From the NCBI RefSeq assembly GCF_001411555.2, contig NC_049909.1, positions 16,054,686-16,118,685 on the forward strand: 64,000 bases of DNA, written 5' to 3'. Below are positions 1 through 12,500 of this stretch, piece after piece; positions within the stretch are counted from its first letter, which is position 1, and each line of letters begins with the position of its first letter. The translations under genes and the position numbers were made by a program. The notes beneath the pieces are model-generated. The model was not told the DNA's origin. It saw only the letters and a program-made list of their open reading frames with translations, and made no database searches. Source of the DNA: Juglans regia. Taxonomy: Eukaryota > Streptophyta > Magnoliopsida > Fagales > Juglandaceae.

Positions 1-1560
1 ATCTATTGTAAAAAAAAAAAAAAAAATTCTGCTATAAAAAAACTTCAATAAAAAAAAAGTGAAAATCTGCCGTAAAAAAAAAAAAAAAATCTGCTATAAA
101 TAAAACTACTATAAAAACAAAAAATGAAAATCTGCTATAAAATAAAGTCAGCTATAAAATAAAACAAGTCCAGAAGTCCATATTACAAATTTGAAATTTA
201 TAAATCCATATTAGAAGCTACCACACAAGTCTAGATTACAAGCTGCCACACAAAATCCAGATTACAAAATGAAACTAAAAATAAAATAGTAACAGTCTCC
301 TCAAGTGTCCACATTATAAAATAAAAAGACAGTACCAATATTAATTGTTTACATAATAAGAAAAATACAACCAAAACAAAGAGCTATGCACCAAGCCACC
401 AGCTCTAATAGTCCATTTAAACAAACCTTGCAATTGTATTAAAATAAATCAAACAGTTAATTCCAATTAAATGAAGAAAAAAAACTTGAGGAAAGAAGTG
501 TAAAGAGATGACCTACCTTAATCATCTCCAACAACTTAATCAGGTTTGGAAGAACTTCTAACTTCTTTCATGAGCTCTACACAAAAGGGAATAAAAAAAA
601 AAGTGAATGAGGCTACATACCTATATCAAAGTCTCAAAATCCTCCACATGAGAATGGGGAGGGCTACTGTCGCCGACTACATGAGAGAGGGTAAGACCGT
701 AAGGGGCTGAGAGAGAGGGCTGAGACAAAAAGTGAAATGGCAAATGGAAGAGAGGAATCGGGAATCACGGGATAGCACGAGGAGGGAGGATTAAGTCAGT
801 GTAACCCTAAACATATTGAAATGGTGTCATTTATACACCGAAAAACGACGTCGTTTCAATTAAGGGTTGTTGGGTGTAGTGTAAATTATATTAAATGATG
901 TTGTTTTGGTGTTTTGGGTAGCTGGGCTTCTTAATTCGTTATGGGCTTTTAAGACTGGTGGGCTTTTTTTTTAATACTTATGTAATACACTATGTATTAT
1001 ATACATATAGTATACTATGATATATATAATATAAACTATATATAGTATATTATACTATGATATTTATATAGTATACTATGATATATATATAGTGATATAT
1101 GAATATTAGTAATACTATTAGTATATAGTGGATTACTAATATATAGTATTAGTAATCCACACCATTATGACCTATTTTATATATAATATAGTATTACTAT
1201 ACTATACTAATACTATATCTTAGTGATAATATATTATAATTACTAATACTATGGCATGTTAGTGATAAGTAAAATGCTAAACACAACCGGCTGGGTAAAT
1301 GTTGCCCTTGTGGCATAGAAGAAACGGTGCCGTTTAGAAAAATTTCCTTTCCCACAAAATCCCCCTTTCCCCAAGCACATCATTTCGAAATCCCCTTTCC
1401 CCATTCTCCCTTCGTCTTCCCTCAAAATCCCCTTTCCCCCTTCCCTTCGATTATGCAATTTTTCCATTTTTCGTGTTCAAAGCGAAACGTTCCTCCCTCA
1501 TATATGTGTTCGAAGCTAAAGAAGACCTTTGCCTCCCTTCGAATCCTTTTTCTTTGGTAG
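1..1560. other. Gene-free AT-rich stretch
   Basis: Opens with A-tracts alternating with TCTGCTATAAA-like units, then a moderately GC-rich piece near 640-960 carrying the palindrome AAACGACGTCGTTT, then TA-rich low-complexity DNA at about 980-1250. I see no gene; the ORFs here lack recognisable domains. The 640-960 part resembles the edge of a degraded transposon, but I could not find its ends. Confidence 0.5.
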
Positions 1561-1562
1561 CT

Positions 1563-1813
1563 TTTCAGTTACTTGAGAAAGGGGTAGTGGCGATAATTGA
1601 TCCACAAATCTCTACTATAGCTTATATGATTTTTGAGATTGCTAATGATCTCCAAGTGCCTTTTGTTTCATTGCCATATTTGTGGATGATGACTATGGGA
1701 GAATTGAGATATCTACTTTAGATGATGAACTTCACAAGAGAGCATTGAAGATTGCCCAGAAGTTGCCTTTGGCTATCCAAACACCAATAGTTCGTGGAAA
1801 GAAATATGAATAA
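1563..1813 (+). pseudogene. Glutamate receptor-like (GLR) ligand-binding-domain fragment
   Basis: Two adjoining reading frames match successive parts of the extracellular receptor-ligand region of plant GLR channels. The first (1563 to about 1673) reads FQLLEKGVVAIIDPQIS followed by an IANDLQVPFVS segment, which corresponds to the family's VVAIIGPQxS...ANELQVPLxS block. The second (1673..1813, another frame) begins AIFVDDDYGRIEISTLDDEL, corresponding to the FVDDDYGRNGISALGDEL block. In intact GLRs these blocks are separated by several dozen residues (ATDPTLS...W region), which are missing here, so the fragment carries an internal deletion with a frame change. It then ends in a stop. No channel or transmembrane region follows. 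Identification rests on motif memory, not on a search. Confidence 0.6.
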
Positions 1814-4140
1814 TATAATCCATCTTAGTGATGATGGCCATTTGATTGTTTTTCTTTCGCGGAGTGTAAATTGGAATATGAAATAACTCCTTATTTTTAT
1901 AGATTCCTTTTGAGAAATAAAATAATTATGATGTGAATTTTAAGGGCCAAGGTTACCTTTTCATCATTTGGTTCTCATTCAGTGTAAAAGATCCAAGAAT
2001 CAAATATGGCATCGGTATGTTTTGTGGAATGCAAGATTCTGAAATGCAAAGTCCACCACAAAAGATGAGCAAAATATATATATATATATATATATTTTAA
2101 AATACTAACAAATATTTTATTGGCATAACCATTTAATCTGTGGTCGTCTTCATGGCCATGACTGGGCTTGCTTGCTTTGTCTGTTGTCGGGGAGGAGCTT
2201 TTCGGACATGGCATGGCCGGATTCGAGGTCGTCAATATTTAACTTGTTGTTGAAGGTGTGGGCATCGCAGTTGTAAGTGAACTTGTTGTTGGCGGCCGGA
2301 AGCTTCTAGAGGCATCGGTGCGTTATGGAATTGAAATTGCCATTGAAGCCTCTGGAGCTTTTGGAGCTTTTGGAGGCAGTGGGCATAGTGAGTGGAGAAT
2401 AAACAAATGCATCAAATCCTAAAGTTTCAGCCGATTGCTTCTCTTTTTCTTCTTTTTCTTTTTAATTTTATGCTGACATTAGCCTGTTACACAGCGGTTG
2501 TACATGGTAGTTCTACCTAGCAATATGCTAGTAATAATATGTTAGGATCTAACTTATTTATATATTTGATTATGTAGGTTAGTGATAATAATTAATATGC
2601 AGGTGGTTACATATATGCTATTAAGTATTGATGGTATATTATATGATGGTAAGATACATATGTATAGAAATGCATTTATCAAAATGAATATATATTGTAA
2701 TACTAAATAACTATAGTCTATACCAATACCAATACTATACTAATACTAATAATATAATATAGTTATAATAATTTATATAGTTATTTATATATAGTGGATT
2801 ACTATTAGTGATATACTAATACTAATAGTTATTTAACTGCTAATACTATAGTGATATACTATATCAATATAGTATCATATAGTGATATAGTATTAGTAGT
2901 TAGTATTAGTATAACTACTAATGCTATAATGATTTAAATAGTTATTCCCACACACACACTTATAGACTTATAGTGGATTATTAATAGTATTAGTATTAGT
3001 ATGTGTGTGTGTATATATATATGTAATAGTATCATAGAGTGATATAATATTTGATTATAATTTATGTGTGTTAGTGATAATATGCTAGTGATAATATGTT
3101 AGTGTCTAACTTATTTATATATTTGATTATATATGTTAGTGATAATAATTAATATGCCAGTGGTTATATATATGCTAGTGATAATATATTATATGATAGT
3201 TATATACACTTTTTTATATGAGTGTATATGATCAAATGTATAGAAATGTATTTATCAAAAGAAATATATATTATAATTTATTAGGTTATAAAATGTAATT
3301 ATCCTTGATATATATATATATATATATATAAATATATAGTTTATATTAATAATACATGATCAAACAAATGTTCATGTTTAATATTAAATTTTTATGTTAG
3401 AAAATTAAAATTTTGATATTAAAATGTTATATAAGGTTTATAAGATTAATTTTATGTTATATCAAATGTTATATTAATTTTATGTTATTTGATTATTACG
3501 AGTAATAGGATTTTAAAAATTAATCTTATATTAATTAGCAATTTAGCATATAAGTTATAAAAATTATATATAATATAAAAATATTACATTATAAAAAATT
3601 ATATATAAAAAATTATATTATAAAAATGATAAAAATCTTATATTTTATATATAATTATATATATTATATATAAAAAATATTTTATATAAATATTAAAAAT
3701 TAATTTAAGCTATGGTAATAGGCTTTGTATTCTGTGACACACATATTGTATGCAATAATGCATGGGATTTTAGGTTGAAATAGAAATTATATAATTTTTT
3801 ATTGCAAAAACTAGAAATAATTTTCTATATTGGATGAGAATGGCATGGGTTTTCTACAGTGATAGTTGCTTTCATATACTTGCAAGGAGTCTTGGAAGGT
3901 CAAGAGGATGTCTAGCAAAGAAAGGCATTGTTGGTCATGTCTAATGGGTTGCTTTGTGATGATAATATATCAGCTTTAGCATTACGGCATGCTTTTGGTG
4001 TGATATTAGACTACGAACCTTTTCTAAGTATGCTAGAACTCTTTCTGTTTTCCAATTTTCTGGACGTACGAAACTTTTATTTTTTGCAGGACCTCTTTCA
4101 GTCAAATCACTTGAAGTTACTATTTAATGTGAGATTAAAT
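1814..4140. repeat. TA-rich low-complexity region with an internal ~545-bp-offset duplication
   Basis: Dominated by TATA/TAGTA-type low complexity, including TA microsatellites near 2078-2095 and 3308-3330. A block at about 2539-2700 recurs at about 3085-3260; both contain CTAACTTATTTATATATTTG, then GTTAGTGATAATAATTAATATG, then a TATAGAAATG(C/T)ATTTATCAAAA segment. The spacing points to a direct duplication with divergence. The ORFs at 1975-2235 and 3928-4143 have no domain I recognise. Confidence 0.5.
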
Positions 4141-4151
4141 TGAGAAAAGAT

Positions 4152-4305
4152 ACTTACAACCGTGAATTGCGTAACTGCCGCGTAATCGCTTTGAAAAAAA
4201 TAAATAAAACATGGGACCCACATGAAAAAAATTAATTTTTTAATAGTGGACTCTACTCTTTTCTAAAGCGATTACGCGGCGGTTACGCACTTCACGGTTG
4301 TAAGT
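4152..4305. mobile_element. Foldback MITE with 41-bp terminal inverted repeats
   Basis: The left arm 4152..4192 starts ACTTACAACCGTGAATTGCG, and the right arm 4265..4305 is its reverse complement with only two mismatches over 41 bases. The central loop is AT-rich. The arms are much more GC-rich than the flanks and could form a long hairpin. It encodes no protein. A TA dinucleotide borders both ends (TA|CTTAC...GTAAG|TA), which would be compatible with a TA target duplication, but this may simply be one more base of the inverted repeat, so superfamily assignment stays open. Confidence 0.85.
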
Positions 4306-6561
4306 AGAATTACTCGATTAAATTATTGATAGAAGACCATGCTAATGATTTTATAATTCATATCTTGTAATTTTGTAATGTAATGTATAAATAACAAAAT
4401 AATGTAATATGTAGTGGATTGCATGCATTTTAGTTTTTCATTTTTATATATTTTTATTTTTCTGGACAATGTTAGTATTATGCTTTTTTAACATGACTTT
4501 TTATAAATAAAAAAAAAATCATAAAATATACGCTTTTATAAAAAAAATGATTTTCAACATTTTTTTAAGTTTTTTTAAATAAATATAGGCTTTTATATAA
4601 AGAGAATTAAGCCTTTCAACATGGATTTTTCTAGAAAAATCTTTCATATCATATAGGTTTTTATTAAAAAAAACTTATGCTTTTAATAAACCTAAATGAA
4701 ATATGGACTTAAAAAAAAAAAAAAAAAACCCGAATACAATCGATTTCTAGATTTTTGAAACCCGAATTCATCCGGATACCGGCTCAGGTCATAATTGAGT
4801 GACTAGAATGATTCATAATTTATAATATACATTTGCAAAATGTGTTAGTTGGATGGTGCAAACTATCATTTTCTCCCTTTTTCCCTCATTTTGAATAAAT
4901 GGGTACTGTAATTCCTTGGCGTAATTACAATTTTGGCATCGATTCAACCAATGTTAATATGTTTTTATCCTCTATCTAATGCAAATGAGAAGTTGGTGAG
5001 TGGATTTAGTTAGAAAAAAGAGGAAAAATAAATTAACAGAAGTGGAAATCGAAGATAAAGATAAGAAGATATAATTTCAAAAAGAGAAGTAATCGGATTA
5101 GCAGCACAATAAAAAAATAATAATAGTAAGAGCAACTTATGGATAAGTTATTGTATTATGGGTGATGCTGGAAGCCACCTATATTCCTCACAATATGTAC
5201 AATTTTTTTTCAAACATTTTTTTAAATCTCTTAAATATTTTTTTAAAAAAAATCACAAACATTTTTTTTTTTTAAATCTCTTGAATATTTAAAAAAAAAT
5301 CACATACAAATTAAAAAATATTTCCTTAACCAATAAGGAAAAAAAAAAAAAAAATCAGTAAAAAAAGTAGGTAGATATTATCGGTGGGAGTAGAGTTTTC
5401 CTTGGATCATTCTCAGATGTGCAAGAATAAATAATGGTGAACATAGAAGCATGAATGCCCAAAACGGAATAATGGATTAATTGGTACTAATTCAGGTGTC
5501 ATTTTACATCAAACATCATGATCAGCGATTCAACAAATAAGCCAACAACACTTGGTGAAAAGACCTTCAAAAAGGGGTGTTTACTTTACAGGCAAGCAAC
5601 TCCCTGTTCATTGAAGTTCCATGCTTTAGCCATACTCCTTGTCATTGTGCATGAATTAAGAAGTAAATTCATCCAAATTAACTACTATATACATTGGTTA
5701 TGCAGGACAGTAAGGAGAAGTCTATGTTAGAATTAGAATTATGCTACTCATAAGTTTGTGTAAACAAACTTTCGTATCAACAATATATTTAATATGTCAA
5801 TAAATAGATATGTGAATAAATTTTTTTTCTCATACTAGTAAGTATTTGTTGAGCTTTTTCGTGTTTCCGACAATGTAAGTAGCACCACTCATAATACATT
5901 TGATAGAACTTCAGATTCACCTCTCCTGTGTGATGAAAGAATGGTTCATACACATGAGAGAACACACAAGCCTAGAGTGACCTCTAGAAACCCGCTTTGT
6001 ACTCCTAGAGGAACCAATTATTCATATACCAATGAATAAAAAAACAAATGAAGCAAACAATTGTGGAAAAGATAGAAGCATGTTTTCCTCAGTCTTCAGT
6101 GTCTATTTGCTTTTGGTTCATTGCTATTCCACATGCATATGCTAACCTTGAGGATTCCCGTTTTCTCGAGTAGCCAAAATGGCTAAATAATGTTTAGTTC
6201 AAGTGGCTAAGACAAGGCCACCAGTACAACTAATCTATTGGATGAAACATGGAACCATAAAGCTGAGGGAAGTGGACAAATGTATATGCAAAAATTGAAT
6301 CATTAAAAGATAAAACCCTATTGAGCTACAAAACAAAGAATATCACGTTTCTTTTTAAGAAGAGGGCGGTATCCATAATTTTATTAAAAAGTTAATCCTT
6401 ACGGTGGGGGAACATATTACATCATGTTCTCTCTGGACTATTTGAAGAAAGTTAATGAATAATAAAAGACATGATAAATGATGCTATTTTATCCGAACAA
6501 AGTACACAGTAGAAAAGAGAGAATTATGAGAACTTTACAGCACATACCATCACAAATTGGC
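4306..6561. other. Intergenic region downstream of the WAT1-related gene
   Basis: Poly-A/T-rich DNA. The stretch 4440-4810 carries repeated TAGGCTTTTATAAA-like units and ends with ATCCGG-containing sequence like that at 18.2-18.4 kb, so it is probably part of the same repeat family. The 5518-5730 ORF has no recognisable domain. The last few hundred bases include the 3' untranslated region of the minus-strand gene, but I cannot place its polyadenylation site. Confidence 0.4.
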
Positions 6562-9500
6562 TTAATCTGAGGATTTTGGCAGTGAGGTGGAGGGCCTGGA
6601 GAAAATATGACCACTTTGGTATGAGATCTTGTTAATCGATGGATCTTTGAGAAGGAGCGGTTCAGTAGCCGGAACAATATGAGGAACAATCCCCAAACTT
6701 GCTTGTCTTTCTCTATAAGATGCCCATGTGACCAAATAAAGACCAGCAATAATTAAAAAGCCCCCTATAACACTGTTTCAACATGCAAAAACAAGTAAGC
6801 ATCATTCTTGCAAAGTTCCAACTTTGAGTGCTACAAACTTTGAGGAAATTTCAATATTATAATTTGGGGAAAATAAACTTTTCACCCTTCAATTAACATA
6901 AGTTTTACACCTTAGACACTGAAATGTCAAAACAAATATGTTACACCCTCTAATGCACCTTCCATTAAAATTCGAATATCAATATTGTGCCACATTACTA
7001 CTTATAAAAAAAAAATATTGTGCCACATTACCTATTCGTCGTCATTGTAATAGTCAGATTTGGATAGAAGGTGTTACATGACAAAAAGCGGTAGTTTGAG
7101 GGTGTAATGTGTCCGTTTTAGGTATTCATGATGCAAAGTGTTAAATACCTGTTAGTTGGGGGGGGGGCGGTGAAATTGTATTTTTCCCTTGCAAAAGGAT
7201 ATTGCTGAAAGAATGCTAACAGTAACATATTACTAGGGAAGGGTAGCAGAGGAGGGAAGGGGAAAAACAAAGGAGACCACCAGATGATAAGATTAAGCAA
7301 ATCAAGGCATCTTCGGTATATCCAGGGTAAATCAACAAGTAAATTAAGTCAAAAAAACTGTACTGGGAGTGATTGAAGCAAAACCTTCCCAAATAGATAG
7401 GACTTCCAAGAAAAATCCTTGAAAGGAAGGCAGAAACTGCAGGTTGGAGTGGATTGTAGAGAGCTACCAATGAAGGGCCCAAGATCTTATTGCTCCACGC
7501 TAGGAGTCCATAATTAAGAGCAGATGAAACAGTTCCCTGAAAAAAAGAGTAATGCTCTTAAGTCTTAACATAATCTTTCCCTAAAGTGAAGATATATAAA
7601 TGTAAAGTTGCAAAGCGAAATACAGGCATTAACCACGTGTCCGTGTTTTTAGATATAAGAATAGTTACTGGAAAGCAGCTATAACAAAGCCATTTGAATA
7701 CTAAAAAGAATTTTGTAGAAGAGCCATGGAAAATTTCTCTCATTCTATTACTTGCAAGAGGGTTATAGTGACCACAATGTAAATTTGCATGCAATAGAGT
7801 CATCATCCATTATGAAATGAAATTTGTTGCCTTATATTTAAGACTTGAGAGAGTAGGCTCCCACTTCACCGAGTACCAGCAGCTTATGGTTTTTACCTTA
7901 AATTATTAATCCTTGCAGTTTAAAAAGCTCGTTCAACCCATACACAAAGCTTTGAAAAAAAAAATGCATAAATCAACCTTTTATGGAATTATTCCCTGCT
8001 ATCTAATAGGTCAGTTATAACAGAATAGAATAACAAGCATACAACAATACTTCTGTGAAGTTTAAACTCTGCTATCTACTTAGTAAGCAAGACCAGGCGT
8101 CCGTCATTTTATGAGTTTAATACTTCTGTGAAGTTACTTCTGTGAAGTTTAAACTCTGCTATCTACGTTCCCAGCTTTGTTATTGAAGCTGCCATCCCAG
8201 ATCAATATGATGATCCTACTACACAAAATGTTTAGTGTTTATGCATGCTGTAGGTCTTGCCAAGTATGTCCATAAGGTTTTATCTAGCTCAATGAAATTA
8301 AGTACACACCAATTTGAAGGCATTAATCAATGTAGCAATTCGCTTGGTGGTTTCAATCCGGCTCAGCTAACCTTCCATGAACTAGGTATGGTTTAAATTC
8401 CCTTTGTGCACCCCCAAGTATAGAATATAATATATGGGAATGTAACTTATCCAAAAGCAAATCCAGCTCAGCCTACTATATAGGACTATGGCTGAGTACA
8501 GATTAGGCAGGCATTATGTCCAAATCCAAAATTATTTGGTAAATCCACTAAAATGACTTTGCAGCCGTAATCTTGAAAATTGAAAATTCTCAAATTCACT
8601 CCAGTACATAACGGGGTTCACTCAGCAATCTAGTTCTTAAAAAAAAATTTCAGTAGGATCAAATTTTGGCCATCCACTGAAAACTGACACCTGTTTAATG
8701 GTTCAATGTGCTGGCAAAAGCTGTGTAGGTAAATTGAAGCAGCCTACAACTCGGCTAAATGAATACCCGATTAGCACAAGATTTCATGATTAGATGTAAA
8801 ACTGTGCTTCACCTTCCATGGTTAGTGAAGGCTGATCATCCCAATGTTGACCATAATCATTGTGAATAGAGGACAATCACTCTTCAGAAAACAGAATTAT
8901 CATCATATACTTCCTCAAAAGTTAAAATAACCAGCACATCACATGGACCCAGAGGATAAAAAATTCCAAGAAGTTTTTATATCTAAGGCATAAAGGAAGT
9001 TGGAAAGAGACATGTAAGATTCAAGACAGATATTCTTGATGGAAAAACTTACAGCATAAATGACAGCAAAAAGCTCAGACTTTGTCAAACTCCAGCCCGT
9101 TGACTCATTGTTCATAAAGAATGCTGATGTCACCATCAACAGAGCACCAAAGAATTGTGAATATGCCGTGACTGACAGGCTAGCAGGATACTTCGCCAGA
9201 ACTGGAGCCTGTAAGTTTTCCCATCAGATTGAACATACACAGATTGAAGTGGCAATTTTGATCTACAAATGGATGGGTTCATCAAGTTCTCTTATCAGTG
9301 TAAAGCTGCTTAACATTGTTTTCTCATTAGCAGCCATCTTGTTAAGTGCCATACCTAGAAGAACTAATTTAAACCAAAAGAAAAGGTTCACCAGAAAGCT
9401 AATGGAAGAGATGAATGTAATCACTTAAACAATATTTGAATAAATTATATGGCATGTATAATCAAGAGCTCCTGGGTTCGCATAAAAGGGTATTTCCTCA

Positions 9501-12500
9501 ACTCCGTATTGGCTAGTTGCTAAACATCTGTGCACAGTTGGAATATACGCGATTCTGTGTCATATATTTTATTTTAAAAAGTAAGAAAATGAATGATGCA
9601 GACAACAAACCAAAAAATGGAGAGAGCCTTATCTAAGTGAAAACAATATTATCATGTCGTATATCTTTGTTTTGATTATTTAATCAAGGGCAATGTAAAT
9701 CATTTTGTAAAAACAAAAATATCTAGTTCTGTACCTGAATGGCTAGAAATGTAGCCATGCACATACAGTTCCCAATTAAACATAAAACCCCTAGGTGAAA
9801 ATGGTCAATTCCAATCTCCATAAAACTAGACATGAACCATCCAGAAGGCTCTGGCTGACCCCTAGCACTTATTTCACTTTGTGCTGCAAAGTCTGTTTCT
9901 GTAGTTCCAATCAAGGCTGGGCCGCGGAACATAACCATTAGTATGGCACCAGAAACACATACGAGTGTACCTCCAACCTTGGCCTGACCTTCAGTTCGAA
10001 GCAAGTTGACTCTTTCTGTACTGTACTGCATGAATAAGTCCACATATGATATTGAACAAGTAAAATCCATTGAAATGCAAATCTCTGTGTGTGATCTCTA
10101 AAACAATATCGGCTGACTTAAAGCAAAGTAAAAACTTGACAACTGACCCCATCATTGCAGCCAATAGAAATGTAAAGACAGGAATTGAAGGCTGTATGGC
10201 AGCAGCATAGGTTGGATTTGTGTAGCCAAGACCAATAAGAAACAAAAGCTGGTTGCCAAAAATCCTAATTGGATTTAAGAAAGCAAAGATATATTGATCA
10301 ATTGGACATTGAGTCTCAGTTTCACGGATACAAATCAAATGATTGAGTAATTTATGACTAGCCCACTAAGATTGGGATATAAGCATCCAAACTTACCCAG
10401 TTAACCCAAGAAAGAAAAATGATATCAGGAGGCCTCTAGTCATTGGCAGCCGAACGCGTCTACAAACATGACAAAAGAAATGTTAAAAGATGCTTTCATT
10501 GCTTATTTTTTTTTCAATTCAAACAATCAACATGAAAGCGGAAGAATATTAAAGTTGTACGGTCCAATAAAAAACCGTGGACCCAACTACAATATCATCC
10601 ATTAAATATGGAATCAGCTAATTTTGTTCTATAATCTGGGCCGTGAATAAATGCCTCATCATTTACGGCGCCATTGCATAAATTCAGCAGGACACACAAA
10701 TTGGTGATGATCCGAAACGATGGCATTCCAAGGAAATCCTAGCTTGATTTATTTTTACGACAAGCGACTTTTATGCAAAAACAAATGGGATGCACTCAAA
10801 CACAACAGAAACAAAATTTTAGATGTTGAGTGACCGAAGTTGATTGGATCCGTTTTCAACTGGAAATCATGGGACCCAAACTGGATATTCCTTTCGCTTC
10901 CTATGCAGCATCTATAAAGGAAACATCCTCAAATCAAGCAATAGAAAGAGAAAGCAGATTCTCAGCCTCAAATCAAGATTTGTAACAGTTAATAAATTAC
11001 TTGTTGATACTCTGTAACAACTAGCCTTAACTCTAGGATTCTTACTTAGAATAGCTTCTATAAATTTTTATTTATTTTGGTACCAACGATTGTCATGGGG
11101 TGTGTGAATATTTTTGAAATAGAGCAGTAAATCAACTCTTTGCAATCTCTTCTCAAATTCTATCATGGTATCATCCGAGCCATCCTCCCACGAGAACTCG
11201 ATCCCAAACTCTGAAATACCCGCAACCCAGTCTCAAACCCACCATCCCCAACAGACATTTTTCTCATTGCACTCAATATTACTGCCCAAATAAACGAAAA
11301 ACTCACACCCTCAACCTTCCATCAATGGTGTGCCCAGTTTGAAGCCCTCCTCATTGGATATAATCTACTCGATCATGTCACTGGTGATAATCCTTGCCCT
11401 CCTACCACTGATCCCTCCATCCATAATCTTCAAAAAACTCACTGCTAAGACAAGATAAACTTATCCTTAGTGCCATTTTGGCCTCCACTACCACCACAAT
11501 CACTCCCTTTATTTCCGCTACAAAAACATCTCAAGACGCGTGGACCAAATTGCATACTACGTATGCAAGCAAATCCCACACTCGGGCAATTCAATTATAG
11601 GAGGAGCTTACTATGATCAACAAAGGGAATCAATCAGTTCAGGAATACTTGCACATTGTCAAAGCCCTTGCCGACGAAATATCCCTCATTGATCATCACA
11701 TTTCAGAAGATGATCTAACTCTGTACATCCTCAATGGACTGAGAAGCGATTTTCGCAAAATCGCAGCACCTCTTCGTGCTCGGGAAAAGCCATTAACGTT
11801 CGAGGAACTTCATGATCTCCTCGTCAGACACGATGCATACCTTCGCCGTCTCAACACTACCACTCAGCAACTGGTTGCGTTGGCCAACTACTCCAATCGG
11901 CATTCTGGGTCTTCATCTGGCGGCCATAACTCCAAGGGCTTCTCCAAAAATGGGTCTGGCTGCGACAATGGTTCCTCCAAACCAAACTCCAACTCGGGCT
12001 CCTATCGTCAATTTGGAGGCTCAAAAGACAATAAAAAAAATTACAAGTCCAATGGCCAGCGCAGGTATACACCAAAATGCCAGATATGTGATGCACTGGG
12101 CAGTCCAATGGCCAGTCCAATCCCACATCTGCACCGTGTTGAACATAATGCCAACTATGTGTCCATTTCTCCTGCCAAGGACACAACATGGTTTATTGAT
12201 TCAAGAGCTTCACACAACATCACTAGTGATTTGGCAAATTTATCAGTTTATTCTGAATACGATGGCACCGATGAAGTTGTTATTGGTGACGGTTCAGGTT
12301 TGCATGTCTCACATATTGGTTCATTGGTTCTCAACTCACCCACACGCACCTTCCATTTAAATGACACTTTGTGTTTCTAATATCCGCAAAAATATCATTT
12401 CAGTACATCATTTTACCTCCCAAAATAATGTTCTTGTTGAATTTCACCCTTTGTTTTTCCTTGTTAAGGATCAGATCACGGGGGCAGTTCTACTCAAAGG

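Noticed and set aside
11857..12189. Minus-strand and second-frame ORFs over the Copia gag (also 11812-12360)
   Set aside because: They are shadows of the plus-strand gag-protease frame, which has clear Copia motifs.
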